From JACCWP01 sp963801045 (GTDB lineage Bacteria > Actinomycetota > Actinomycetes > Propionibacteriales > Nocardioidaceae), in contig CAWDDC010000005.1 of NCBI GenBank assembly GCA_963801045.1, positions 186,001 to 250,000 on the forward strand: a stretch of 64,000 nucleotides of DNA, written 5' to 3'. Below, piece after piece: positions 44,585 to 53,137 of the stretch (its first letter is position 1; each line of letters begins with the position of its first letter). The notes under the pieces are model-generated. The model did not search any database and had not been told where the DNA came from. It worked only from the letters and a program-made list of their open reading frames with translations. The position numbers and the translations under genes were made by a program.

Positions 44585-46135
44585 TCATGGCGCCCGGTGC
44601 CGGCCGCGCCGTGGGTCCGGCGCCGCGGGAGCGGTCTCGGTCGTCTCGACGGCATCCGGAGTGCCGTCCGCGACCGCCGGTTGGGTCGCCAGGGTGCTGC
44701 GGCGGCGGCCGTAGATGCCGTAGAAGACGAGGCCGGCGAGCATCCAGATCCCGAAGTTCCGCCAGGTCTCGGTCGTGAGGTTGAGTCCCAGCCAGATGGT
44801 GGCGGCGCCGGACAGCAGCGGGACGAGGGGCGACAGCGGCACCCGGAACCCGCGCTCCAGGTCGGGCCGGCTGCGCCGGAGCACGAGGACCCCGATGGCG
44901 CAGAAGAAGAACGCGAACAGGGCACCGAGCACGAGCAGCTGGTCGAGGGACCCGATGCCGGGATACAGCGACAGCGCGATGGCCGCGAGGCCGGCGAGCA
45001 ACGCCGCGCTGGACGGCGCGGCGAACCGGTGGCTCACCCTGCCGAAGACCCGGGGCAGCAGGCCGTCGCGTCCCATGGCGAACAGCACCCGGCTCTGCGC
45101 GATCAGCACGACCATGATCACCGTGGTGAACGCCAGCAGGCCGCCGACGTTGACGGTGGACGCGGCCCAGCTGACCCCGACGGCAGCGAGCGCGTCCGAC
45201 ACCGGCGCACCCGAGTTGAGCTCGGTGTAGGGCCGCAGCCCGACCAGCACCACGGCCATGGCGACGTACAGCAGCGTGACCAGGGCGAGGGCGATCAGCA
45301 TTGCTCGCGGCACGCTGCGGCGTGGGTCCCGGGCGTCCTCTGCCGCGGTCGCGATCAGGTCGAACCCGACGTACGCGAAGGTGATCACCGCGGTGGCGGC
45401 GAAGACACCGGCGATCCCGAACGTCTCCTGCCCGCCCAGGAGGTCCGCCAGCACCGTGGGGTTACCGGTGGCCGGCCGCGAGGTCGGGACCACCGGGGTG
45501 TAGTTGGCCGTGTCGAGGTAGCGGAACCCGGCGGCGAGCACGACCAGGATGACGGCGACCTTGGCCGTGACCACCACGGCGAGCACCCGGGCCGAGAGCC
45601 GGGTCCCGGTGACCAGCAGGACGGTCAGCAGCAACAGCAGCGCCGGCGCGACCAGGTTCAGCCCCTGGTCGAACTGCGACACGTCGACCAGGCGCGCGGG
45701 CAGCTCGACGTCGAACCCGTCGAAGGTGGCCACGAGGTACGCGGACCACGCGCGAGCGACAACGGCCGCGGCGAGGACGAGCTCGAGGATCAGCGCCCAG
45801 CCGACCAGCCAGCCCCAGAGCTCGCCGAAGGCCACGTAGGTGAAGGTGTAGGCACTGCCGGCGACCGGGAGGGTCGAGGACAGCTCGGCGTAGGACAGTG
45901 CGGCCCCGAAGCACACCAGCGCGGCGGCGCAGAACGAGATCACCACGGCCGGGCCGGCGTTGAGCGCCGCCTGCTGACCGGCAAGGGTGAAGATGCCGGC
46001 GCCGATCATGACGCCCAGCCCGAGGACGACGAGCTGCCCCGTGCCGAGGATCTGCGGGAGCCGGTGCCGGGCGTCGCTGACTTGGAGGAGCGCTTGCTCA
46101 GGTGGCAGCCGCCGTGAACGTCCCGGCCTCGCCAC
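44585..46135 (-). CDS. APC-superfamily amino acid permease
   Basis: A 516-residue membrane protein with about twelve segments. The first carries the substrate-binding motif GLGVMIGAGIFTLAGQQAAL; others include SYAELSSTLPVAGSAYTFTY, FAYVGFDLIATAAEDARDPR and RSVPRAMLIALALVTLLYVA, all typical of APC cationic or general amino acid transporters (CAT/YhdG-like). The C-terminal cytoplasmic tail is rich in proline, alanine and threonine. Start GTG 46135. Exact amino acid cannot be deduced. No regulator is adjacent. Confidence 0.88.
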   Translation of the reverse strand: MARPGRSRRLPPEQALLQVSDARHRLPQILGTGQLVVLGLGVMIGAGIFTLAGQQAALNAGPAVVISFCAAALVCFGAALSYAELSSTLPVAGSAYTFTYVAFGELWGWLVGWALILELVLAAAVVARAWSAYLVATFDGFDVELPARLVDVSQFDQGLNLVAPALLLLLTVLLVTGTRLSARVLAVVVTAKVAVILVVLAAGFRYLDTANYTPVVPTSRPATGNPTVLADLLGGQETFGIAGVFAATAVITFAYVGFDLIATAAEDARDPRRSVPRAMLIALALVTLLYVAMAVVLVGLRPYTELNSGAPVSDALAAVGVSWAASTVNVGGLLAFTTVIMVVLIAQSRVLFAMGRDGLLPRVFGRVSHRFAAPSSAALLAGLAAIALSLYPGIGSLDQLLVLGALFAFFFCAIGVLVLRRSRPDLERGFRVPLSPLVPLLSGAATIWLGLNLTTETWRNFGIWMLAGLVFYGIYGRRRSTLATQPAVADGTPDAVETTETAPAAPDPRRGRHRAP

Positions 46136-46311
46136 CTCGACGATCCCTTCTGTGCGCGTTGCTTGTCACCGAGCCGTGGGGAGAGGCGGGTGCATGTGGA
46201 CGGGAAACCTAGCCGCTCGCGGCAGGATGAGCGAGGCGGTGTCTCGCTCGCTGGGGCCGGTGGGGCCGCTGGGGTGCCGAGCGAGCCTGCGGCCTTTGCA
46301 CGCAGACGTGC

Positions 46312-46346
46312 AGAGGGCCGGTGCCCCGGATGGGCACCGGCCCTCT
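46312..46346 (-). terminator. Strong stem-loop downstream of the DoxX-like gene
   Basis: AGAGGGCCGGTGCCC and GGGCACCGGCCCTCT form a perfect 15-bp stem around CGGAT, starting eleven bases past the DoxX-like stop. The rest of the gap up to the APC gene start holds no other gene that I can see. Confidence 0.75.
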
Positions 46347-46357
46347 GTGTCGTCCGG

Positions 46358-46870
46358 TCAGGACTCGCTGTCGGCGCGCAGCCTCCCGCCGAGCGCGTGG
46401 GCGGCGACGACGAGCCCGGCAGCCGCGAGCACGATGTCCTTGAACACGTACTGCGCGACCAGGGTCGGGCCCCCGTCGAACATGTCGTCGTAGAACAGCA
46501 CCAGCGGCGACATGATGCCGACCAGCGCGCCCGCCAGCACGACCAGGCCCACCCGCACGAAGCGGCCGGTGACCAGGGTGAGACCGATGACGGTCTCGGT
46601 CACCGCGGTGAGCACCAGCGCGGCCGAGCCGGACACGATGCCGAGGGTGAGCCGGTCGATGGTGGCGACCGACAGGTCCTCGGCCGGGCTGAGCCCGGGC
46701 ACGAACTTCAGTGCGCCGAACACGAGGAAGACGAGCCCGAGGCTGATCCGCAGCACCGAGATGCTGTGCGCGTTCAGCCAGGTCGCCCCGCGGGCCACCA
46801 GGGCCATCGGGTCGACGAGCGCGGCGGACGACGAACGGGTGGTGGGCGGTTCGAGAACGGTCTGTGACAT
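46358..46870 (-). CDS. DoxX-like/DUF417-type membrane protein
   Basis: A 170-residue protein with four hydrophobic segments: ISLGLVFLVFGALKFVPGLS, VLTAVTETVIGLTLVTGRF, VLAGALVGIMSPLVLFYDDM and VFKDIVLAAAGLVVAAHALG. The FGALKF motif and the four-helix layout fit the DoxX/DUF417 superfamily of quinol-interacting or stress-related membrane proteins. ATG 46870 follows GGAGCACAGGCC. Single gene bounded by a strong terminator. Confidence 0.78.
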   Translation of the reverse strand: MSQTVLEPPTTRSSSAALVDPMALVARGATWLNAHSISVLRISLGLVFLVFGALKFVPGLSPAEDLSVATIDRLTLGIVSGSAALVLTAVTETVIGLTLVTGRFVRVGLVVLAGALVGIMSPLVLFYDDMFDGGPTLVAQYVFKDIVLAAAGLVVAAHALGGRLRADSES

Positions 46871-47047
46871 GGCCTGTGCTCCTTTGCGGGTGAGTGCGAC
46901 ACGTCACAGGCTCTGCCCGCAAGGGGGTGTGGCGAGCCCGCCCGGAGGCGGCTCTTGATCTGGTCTGCCGGGCGCAGTCCGGTACGGTCCCGGGCGCACC
47001 GGGCCGGGTCGGTACTGCGTCGCGCGACGTAGTGAGGAGCGCGGCTG

Positions 47048-47308
47048 TCAGGCTCCGGTGACGACCTTCCAGTCACGGATCGAGGCCACCCCGACGCCCG
47101 GTGCGGAGTAGTACGGGTCCTCGGCCAGGACCCGGTCGACGCTGGCCCGGTCGCAGCTGAAGACCAGCAGCGCGCCGGTCTCGTCCGCCCACGGCCCGGC
47201 CATGACGAGGTCGCCCGCGGCGTGCAGCGCCGCCAGCTGGTCGCGGTGCTGGGGCCGCAGCTCGAGGCGGGACGGGTCGTCGGAGAAGGTCAGCTCCACG
47301 CAGATCAT
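47048..47308 (-). CDS. YciI-like (YCII domain) protein
   Basis: An 86-residue ferredoxin-fold protein: ICVELTFSDDPSRLELRPQH, LAALHAAGDLVMAGPWADET and the AEDPYYSAPGVGVASIRDWK C-terminus with the conserved DPY. The conserved histidine and aspartate of YciI proteins are present. The function of stand-alone YciI proteins is generally unknown. It lies divergent from the FAD oxidase gene with a 65-bp gap. Confidence 0.83.
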   Translation of the reverse strand: MICVELTFSDDPSRLELRPQHRDQLAALHAAGDLVMAGPWADETGALLVFSCDRASVDRVLAEDPYYSAPGVGVASIRDWKVVTGA

Positions 47309-47373
47309 CGGGCGACGATAGCCGCCGCTCGGTCAGGTGCTGGGTGGGTGGCGGTGCGTGCGAGGCTGGCCCG

Positions 47374-48495
47374 ATGACACCTGCTGGGTCCGTGGCGGGC
47401 ACCCCCGTCGCCGTGGTCGGTGCGGGCATCGTCGGGCTCGCCACCGGCTATGCCGTGCGTGAGCTCGGGCACGAGGTGACCGTCTACGAGCGAGGCGCAC
47501 CCGGTGCGTCGCAGTCCGGCGGGGAATCCCGATTGTTCCGGCACCAGCACGACGACCCCCGGCTGGTCGAGTTCACCCGTGCCGGCCGGGCGGTCTGGGC
47601 GGCCTGGGCCGAGCGGCTCGGGGTCGAGCTGGTGAGCCCCGACGGGGTGGTCGCCATCGGCGACGACGTCGAGCGGCGGCTGGCAGAGCTCGAGGAGGTC
47701 GGCGGCATCGACGTCGAGCGTCTCGATCCCGAACGGCTGCGGGAGCTGCACCCGCTGCTGGCTCCGTACGACGGGCCGGCCATGCTCGACGTCCGCGGCG
47801 GCTCGATCCGTACCCGCGCAGCGGTGGCGGCGTTCGTCACCGCGCTGGATGACCGGCTGGCACGTGACGAGGTGCTGCAGGTGCGCCCGACGACCCGCGG
47901 CACGGTCGAGGTACGGACCGGCGGTGCGACCACCGAGCACGAGCGGGTCGTGGTGGCGGCCGGTCGGACCACGCCGGGACTGATGCGGTCGCTCGGCGTC
48001 GCGCTGCCGGTGCACCAGGCGGCACACGTGCGGGTGACGTTCGCTGTTCGGGGCGAGGCACCGGCGCGGCTGCCGTGCCTGCTCGACTTCAGTGGCGGCT
48101 TCGGCGAGATCGTCTACGCCGCCGCCGAACCCGGAAACGCGCGCTACTCGGTCGGCCTGGCGGGCAGCGTCGACGTCCACGACGACGGCGGTATCGCCGA
48201 CCCGGCCGGGCTGGTCGACCTCGACCGGCGGGCGAGCGCGTACGTCGCCCGCGCGCTGCCCGGGCTGGTCCCAGAGCCGGTCGACGTGCGGCACTGCTGG
48301 ACCACGACGCTGCCGTGGGGCGAGGACGCGATCGGCGTGTGGCAGCACGAGGGAGTGCTTGCGGTCGCCGGCAACAACTTGTTCAAGCAGGCAGCCGGGC
48401 TCGGCCGCGCGCTCGCGCAGGCGGCGGTCGACGGGCATGTGCCCGAGCTGCTGCAGCCTGCGTCACGGCTCGGCGCCGACGGTCCGCCGGGCTAG
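47374..48495 (+). CDS. FAD-dependent amine oxidase, sarcosine oxidase/SolA-like
   Basis: A 373-residue DAO-family flavoprotein: Rossmann motif VAVVGAGIVGLATGYAVREL, GASQSGGESRLFRHQHDDPR, and the C-terminal AVAGNNLFKQAAGLGRALA. The GGESR-xxR segment and the late NNLFKQAAGLG motif match monomeric sarcosine/N-methyltryptophan oxidases, in which the KQ/KxA region sits near the covalent flavin. It probably oxidises an N-methyl amino acid or similar secondary amine to an imine with hydrogen peroxide release. The covalent-flavin cysteine is not obvious. No operon partner. Confidence 0.82.
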   Translation: MTPAGSVAGTPVAVVGAGIVGLATGYAVRELGHEVTVYERGAPGASQSGGESRLFRHQHDDPRLVEFTRAGRAVWAAWAERLGVELVSPDGVVAIGDDVERRLAELEEVGGIDVERLDPERLRELHPLLAPYDGPAMLDVRGGSIRTRAAVAAFVTALDDRLARDEVLQVRPTTRGTVEVRTGGATTEHERVVVAAGRTTPGLMRSLGVALPVHQAAHVRVTFAVRGEAPARLPCLLDFSGGFGEIVYAAAEPGNARYSVGLAGSVDVHDDGGIADPAGLVDLDRRASAYVARALPGLVPEPVDVRHCWTTTLPWGEDAIGVWQHEGVLAVAGNNLFKQAAGLGRALAQAAVDGHVPELLQPASRLGADGPPG

Positions 48496-48498
48496 CCG

Positions 48499-49776
48499 TC
48501 AGACGTCGGCGGTGACCGGCGGGCGTTCGGGGGCCGCCTGCTTGATCGCCAGAGACATGCCGGCGGCCAGCAGGCACAGCACACCGGCCGAGACCCACGC
48601 GAGGTCGTACGTGCCGAGCGACGTGCGCACGGCACCCGCACCGAACGCGCCGAGCGCGGCGCCCACCTGGTGGCTGGCGAACACCCAGCCGAAGACCAGC
48701 GTCCCCCGGCCGCCGAACAGCTCGGTGCACAGCGCCACCGTCGGCGGCACCGTCGCGACCCAGTCGAGGCCGTAGAACAGCACGAAGATCAGCATCTTGG
48801 CCTCGGGCGCCGCGCTGAACAGCACCGGCAGCGCGAACAGCGACAACCCCCGCAGCGCGTAGTACCAGCCCAGCAGCTTGCGGCTGTCCACCTTGTCAGT
48901 GAGCCAGCCGGAGAAGATCGTGCCCACGATGTCGAACAGGCCGACCAGCGCGAGCAGGCTGGCCGCGGTCGTCATCGGCATCCCGTGGTCGTGCGCGGCC
49001 GGGATGAAGTGGGTGCCGACCAGGCCGTTCGTCGTCGCGCCACAGATGGCGAAGCCGCCCACCAGGAGCCAGAACGCGGGCCGCCGCGACGCGACGCGGA
49101 GCGCGCCGATCGCGGCCCGGGCGGCGGGCTCGGCCTGCCGGACCGGCGGCACCGGTGCGGTGGCCCCGTACGGCAGCAGGCCGACGTCGCTCGGCCGCTC
49201 ACGCAGCACGAACAGCACCAGCGGCACCACGGCGAGGGCGGCCACGGTGATGGTGAGGGATGCGCTGCGCCAGCCGTACGCGTCGACGACCTGGGCCAGC
49301 ACCGGGAGGAACACCAGCTGACCGGTCGCGCTGCCCGCCGTCAGGATGCCGATGACCAGCCCGCGCCGGGCGACGAACCAGCGGTTGGCGATCATCGCGC
49401 CGAAGACCAGCGCCATCGACCCGGTGCCGAGGCCGACCAGGACGCCCCAGCAGGCAACCAGCTGCCAGCTCTGCGTCATCAGCGTGGTCAGCGCGGACCC
49501 GGAGGCGATGACCACCAGCGCGCACACGACGACCCGGCGGATGCCGAACCGCTCCATCAGCGCGGCCGCGAACGGCGCCATCAGCCCGTACAGCATCAGG
49601 TTGACCGAGACCGCCAGCGAGACCGTCGCGGTGCTCCAGCCGAACTCGTCGTGCAGCGGCAGGATCAGCACGCCCGGTGCCGCGCGGAAACCGGCGGCGC
49701 CGACGATCACCACGAACGTGACGCCCGCGACCAACCAGGCCCGGTGCGGCAGCCGCACCCGGAGGGGGGTGCTCAC
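48499..49776 (-). CDS. MFS transporter (oxalate/formate antiporter-like)
   Basis: A 425-residue transporter with twelve segments: GVLILPLHDEFGWSTATVSL, LYGLMAPFAAALMERFGIRR and GGRGTLVFGWVFASHQVGAA fit the monocarboxylate/oxalate-formate branch of the MFS. Start GTG 49776 lies eight bases from the thioesterase stop, so the two share a message. The adjacent HxlR regulator may control both. The substrate is unknown but a carboxylate fits the family. Confidence 0.83.
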   Translation of the reverse strand: MSTPLRVRLPHRAWLVAGVTFVVIVGAAGFRAAPGVLILPLHDEFGWSTATVSLAVSVNLMLYGLMAPFAAALMERFGIRRVVVCALVVIASGSALTTLMTQSWQLVACWGVLVGLGTGSMALVFGAMIANRWFVARRGLVIGILTAGSATGQLVFLPVLAQVVDAYGWRSASLTITVAALAVVPLVLFVLRERPSDVGLLPYGATAPVPPVRQAEPAARAAIGALRVASRRPAFWLLVGGFAICGATTNGLVGTHFIPAAHDHGMPMTTAASLLALVGLFDIVGTIFSGWLTDKVDSRKLLGWYYALRGLSLFALPVLFSAAPEAKMLIFVLFYGLDWVATVPPTVALCTELFGGRGTLVFGWVFASHQVGAALGAFGAGAVRTSLGTYDLAWVSAGVLCLLAAGMSLAIKQAAPERPPVTADV

Positions 49777-49783
49777 GGTGGTG

Positions 49784-50296
49784 TCACGGCGAGCTCGGCG
49801 CCATCACCAGGCAGGTGCCCGAGGCGGTGGCCACGACCTTGCCCTGGCCGTCGGTGACCGAGCCCTCGGCGAACGTCGCCCGTCGGCCCGGGCGGACCAC
49901 CCACCCGCGGGCGGTGAGGACGCCGGAGTCGGCGCGGACCGGGCGCAGGTACGAGACCTTCAGCTCCAGGCTGGTGTAGCCGGTGCCGGCGGCGAGCTGG
50001 GTCTGCACCGCGCAGCCGATCGCGGAGTCGAGCAGCGTGCACACCAGTCCGCCGTGCACCAACCCGATCGGGTTGTAGACCGACTCGTCCGGGGTGCAGG
50101 TGAACACCGCCTCGCCGTCGGCGACGCTGTCCAGCGTGAACCCCAGCAGCCGACTGATCGGTGGCGGTGGCAGCTCACCGGCGAGCAGAGCCTTCAGGTA
50201 GTCCATCCCGCTGAGTCGGGCGCCCTCGGCGGCCGCGGCGAGCGGGTCGTCCCAGCTCACCGTCCTGGTGCGGGTGCCGGTCTGGCTGGTGGTCAT
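49784..50296 (-). CDS. PaaI-type hotdog thioesterase
   Basis: A 170-residue protein with a single hotdog domain: PISRLLGFTLDSVADGEAVF, NPIGLVHGGLVCTLLDSAIG (catalytic HGG region with aspartate) and LELKVSYLRPVRADSGVLTA. It belongs to the PaaI/YbaW-like acyl-CoA thioesterases. An ATG at 50296 begins MTTSQTGTRTRTVSWDDPLA; an upstream GTG-like frame start at 50326 would overlap the promoter gap. It is transcribed divergently from the HxlR regulator and is followed by the MFS gene. Confidence 0.85.
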   Translation of the reverse strand: MTTSQTGTRTRTVSWDDPLAAAAEGARLSGMDYLKALLAGELPPPPISRLLGFTLDSVADGEAVFTCTPDESVYNPIGLVHGGLVCTLLDSAIGCAVQTQLAAGTGYTSLELKVSYLRPVRADSGVLTARGWVVRPGRRATFAEGSVTDGQGKVVATASGTCLVMAPSSP

Positions 50297-50342
50297 GCCA
50301 GGACGGTAGACGGAGGCTGGGTTCATTGTCCATACTCAGGCC

Positions 50343-50777
50343 ATGACCCGGACCTGCTCGATCGCGCGCACCCTCGAGATCGTGGGCGAGCGGTGGTCGC
50401 TGCTGGTGGTGCGCGAGGTGTCGCTGGGCGTACGCCGCTTCGCTGAGATCCGGGCCGCGACCGGGGCGCCACCCGCGGTGCTGGCCGACCGGCTGCGCAC
50501 GTTGGTGGCGCTCGGCGTGCTGGAGACCCGGCCCTACCGGGAGCCCGGCGCGCGGACCCGGTCGGAGTACCGGCTCACCGCTGCCGGCCGGGAGCTGTTC
50601 CCGGTGCTCAGCGCGCTGCGGGACTGGGGCGACCGGCACCTGGCCGAGGACGCCGGGCCGCCGGTGGTCCTGCGTCATCGCGACTGCGGTGCGGAGGTGC
50701 ACGTCCGGGTGCTGTGCGACGAGGGCCACGAGGTACGGGGTCGCGGCGACACCGCCCGCGAGGTCCGCATCCCCTGA
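50343..50777 (+). CDS. HxlR-family transcriptional regulator
   Basis: A 144-residue winged-helix protein: CSIARTLEIVGERWSLLVVR with the single redox-type N-terminal cysteine, EVSLGVRRFAEIRAATG and LADRLRTLVALGVLETRPYR. HxlR proteins respond to aldehydes, quinones or thiol stress. Divergent arrangement (46-bp gap) with the thioesterase-MFS pair makes that pair the probable target. A C-terminal extension of about 30 residues with two cysteines (RDCG, VLCDEGHE) resembles a small metal-binding site. Confidence 0.87.
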   Translation: MTRTCSIARTLEIVGERWSLLVVREVSLGVRRFAEIRAATGAPPAVLADRLRTLVALGVLETRPYREPGARTRSEYRLTAAGRELFPVLSALRDWGDRHLAEDAGPPVVLRHRDCGAEVHVRVLCDEGHEVRGRGDTAREVRIP

Positions 50778-50786
50778 CCCCACCCC

Positions 50787-50870
50787 CCGATCATCCGCGC
50801 ACTACGCCCGATCATCCGCGCACTACGCCCGATCATCCGCGCACTACGCCCGATCATCCGCGCACTACGC
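50787..50870. repeat. Four exact tandem copies of a 21-bp repeat
   Basis: The unit CCGATCATCCGCGCACTACG plus C occurs four times without spacers at 50787, 50808, 50829 and 50850. The stop codon of the DUF1232 gene (TAG on the minus strand, 50865-50867) lies inside the fourth copy. Two further copies in inverted orientation occur at 52995-53045. Confidence 0.92.
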
Positions 50871-51317
50871 CCGCGCCGGCGAGCCCGCCAGCCTGCGCAC
50901 GGCGTCGAGTCCGGCGGTCGAACCGGGCCAGTGCCGTTCGATGGCGTCCGGTCCCGCCCGCCGCACCACGGACCGCAGCACCAGCGCCAGCACGACAGCG
51001 TCGTCGGCGTAGCCCAGCACCGGCACGAAGTCGGGTACCAGGTCGATCGGCAGCAGCAGGTAGCCGAGTCCCAGCCACAGGCGGACCCGCACGCCGCGAG
51101 GCAGCGTGTTGTCGCCAGCCAGCCGGCGCAGCAGCCGGACCAGGTCGGGCAGCAGCCGCAGCGTCTCGCGCACCGTCGCCTCGCCGGGTCGGCCGAGCCA
51201 CAGTGCGGCCACCAGTGCGAGCCAGACCAGCACCAGTCCGGCCAGCACACCGATGGCGACGGTCAGCGCGTACGCACTCACGCCGTCATCCGCGCAGAGC
51301 GCCGCACGGCGAGTCAT
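50865..51317 (-). CDS. DUF1232 (YkvA-like) membrane protein
   Basis: A 150-residue protein with an N-terminal membrane segment (VAIGVLAGLVLVWLALVAAL) and a C-terminal DUF1232 domain whose hallmark is LGLGYLLLPIDLVPDFVPVL followed by GYADDAVVLALVLRSVVRRA. The function of this widespread domain is unknown. The start is uncertain: the ATG-like codon at 51317 gives MTRRAALCADDGVSAYALTV, while a later GTG would still keep the membrane helix. Its stop codon falls inside the 21-bp repeat array, so the array extends into the coding end. Confidence 0.8.
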   Translation of the reverse strand: MTRRAALCADDGVSAYALTVAIGVLAGLVLVWLALVAALWLGRPGEATVRETLRLLPDLVRLLRRLAGDNTLPRGVRVRLWLGLGYLLLPIDLVPDFVPVLGYADDAVVLALVLRSVVRRAGPDAIERHWPGSTAGLDAVRRLAGSPARA

Positions 51318-51373
51318 GTGCGGAGGCTAGGGCAGTGGCCACTACAGCGGTCCTGCCGTCGTGAGACTCGAGT

Positions 51374-52525
51374 TCACGGCGCCTCTCGGCTGAAGATCTC
51401 GGCGGTGGCGATCGGATGACCGTCGCGCCTGGAGCCGCCGGCGACGAGAACCCTGCCGCTATCGAGCCGCGTAGCGGTTGCCCCGCTTCGGTTGACCACC
51501 ATCGGTCCGGTGGGGGTCCACCTGGCGCTGCGGGGGTGGTAGATCTCGGCGGAAGCGAGTGCGGGCGACTGCGGTGTCCTACCGCCGGCGACCAGCACCC
51601 GGCCGGAGCGAAGCACGGCGGCATGGGCGCCGTATCGGCGCGCCGACATGGAGTCGGTCATCGTCCAACGCCCGGTGAAGGGGTGGTAGATCTCAGCGGT
51701 CCTGAACGCGTGCTCGAGGTCCCAGCCGCCGGTCACCAGCACCGTCCCATCGGTCAGGAGCGACGCAGTGTGTCCGGTCCGGGACGTGTGCATGTGACCG
51801 GTGCGGGTCCACTCGCGGGTGCGGGGGTTGTAAACCTCAGCGACCCGGCTGAGTCGTGGATTGGCAGCCGAGAAACCACCGGTGACGAGAACCTTGCCGT
51901 TCTGCAAGAGGGTGGCTGTGTGGAAGTAGCGGGGCGCCGTCATGCCTCCGGTCGGGGTCCACTGGCCGGTCGTCGGGTCGAATATCTCGGCCGTCCGGCT
52001 TGGACTTCCGCAACACTGGGTGCCACCGGCCGCCAGGACTGTTCCGTCCGCGAGCAGCGTCAGGGTGTGGCCCGCTCGGGGCGAGGCCGGAGAGGTTGTC
52101 CACCCACCCGTAGACGGGTCATAGAGCCTCGCGATCGCGAGCGGCTTCAGCGTTTGGTTGTTCTCTCCGCCAGTGACCAGCACCTGACCATTCGGCAGTC
52201 GGACCGAGGCGTGGGCGTAGAAGAATCCGATCCGCTCGGTCGACGCCCAGGTTCCCGTCTCGTGGTCGTAGACCGCACCGCGCGACGGCCCGCCACCGAC
52301 GACCAACACATCGCCATCGGCGAGCAGTGTCGCCGTATGGGGTCCTCGTCCAACGAGCATCTGACCGGTAAGGCGCCAGACACCAGTCTGCTCGGCGCTG
52401 CCTGCCGCGGGCGGCTGTCCGCTCACCCCCACCGCGCTGAGCGGGGACAGCGCTAGGACAGCAGCCACCCCCGCGGCCGCGAGCTTCCACACCCAAGGTG
52501 TCGACCAACCGTGCGCCATGGTCAT
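51374..52525 (-). CDS. Secreted Kelch-repeat (seven-blade beta-propeller) protein
   Basis: A 383-residue protein with a signal peptide (VWKLAAAGVAAVLALSPLSA) and seven consecutive Kelch motifs, each with a core such as GHTASLLTDGTVLVTGG and a blade end such as TAEIYHPFTGRWTM. Seven blades make a closed propeller, as in galactose-oxidase-like proteins, but the copper-ligand and cross-link residues of galactose oxidase are not visible and there is no other domain. It may bind carbohydrate or protein outside the cell. ATG 52525 or 52519. It is bracketed by the 21-bp repeats. Confidence 0.8.
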   Translation of the reverse strand: MTMAHGWSTPWVWKLAAAGVAAVLALSPLSAVGVSGQPPAAGSAEQTGVWRLTGQMLVGRGPHTATLLADGDVLVVGGGPSRGAVYDHETGTWASTERIGFFYAHASVRLPNGQVLVTGGENNQTLKPLAIARLYDPSTGGWTTSPASPRAGHTLTLLADGTVLAAGGTQCCGSPSRTAEIFDPTTGQWTPTGGMTAPRYFHTATLLQNGKVLVTGGFSAANPRLSRVAEVYNPRTREWTRTGHMHTSRTGHTASLLTDGTVLVTGGWDLEHAFRTAEIYHPFTGRWTMTDSMSARRYGAHAAVLRSGRVLVAGGRTPQSPALASAEIYHPRSARWTPTGPMVVNRSGATATRLDSGRVLVAGGSRRDGHPIATAEIFSREAP

Positions 52526-52638
52526 CAGCCTCTCCCCCGAACATCTGGACCCTACTCCGGCAGCGGGCACGTACGACCTACGTGACCTGCGCATCGACTG
52601 AGCCGGCTGATGTCGGTTTCGGCCATGCCCCACTCTCG

Positions 52639-52929
52639 TCAGCAGCGGAGGTGGGCGGTGGTCGAGGTCGCACCGACGGTCTTGGCCAGGTCCCGGCGCT
52701 GGGCTTCGGCGACCGCCTTGGTCTGCCAGGCCTGCAACCGACGCAGCTGGGTCTCCAACGCGCGAACCATCTCGGCCAGCTCACCGTCGCCCACCGACCA
52801 CAGACCCGGGTCGCCGACCTCGTCCAACCGGGCACCCAACCGGTGGCACAGCTGCGCCACCGGATGCCCGGCGGTCGGAGTGTGCGGCTGTTCGCTCACA
52901 ACCCCGAACCTAGACCCCGCAACCGACAC
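52639..52929 (-). pseudogene. N-terminal remnant of a DUF222/HNH (13E12-type) protein
   Basis: About 90 codons read GHPVAQLCHRLGARLDEVGD, ELAEMVRALETQLRRLQAWQ, TKAVAEAQRRDLAKTVGATS and TTAHLRC, then stop. This is the beginning of the DUF222 domain of actinobacterial 13E12/HNH endonuclease-like proteins, which normally run 350-500 residues. The frame ends right after the STxxxLR motif and no HNH part follows before the Kelch gene. GTG 52899 is the likely original start. The truncation and the nearby 21-bp repeats suggest past recombination. Confidence 0.6.
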
Positions 52930-52994
52930 TCACTCAACCAAGATTCCCCTTATCCACAAGGCGAATCAGGTCCAGGATATTCGTGCCCCACGGG

Positions 52995-53045
52995 CGTAGT
53001 GCGCGGATGATCGGGGGAGGGGCGGGCGTAGTGCGCGGATGATCC
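52995..53045. repeat. Two inverted copies of the 21-bp repeat
   Basis: GCGTAGTGCGCGGATGATCG plus G at 52995-53015 is the exact reverse complement of the unit at 50787, and 53027-53045 repeats its first 19 bases. An 11-bp G-rich spacer separates them. Together with the array at 50787-50870 they bracket the DUF1232, Kelch and DUF222-remnant genes. Confidence 0.9.
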
Positions 53046-53137
53046 CTGGAGAGGGCGGGGGCGCTCGGATGAGCACCGCTCAGCCAGCGGTCCCCGGCAG
53101 TCGTAGGGTCGGAGCGACCCACCGGACGGAGGAGACC

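Noticed and set aside
50787..50870. CRISPR array
   Set aside because: The 21-bp units are directly adjacent with no unique spacers, and no cas genes are present.
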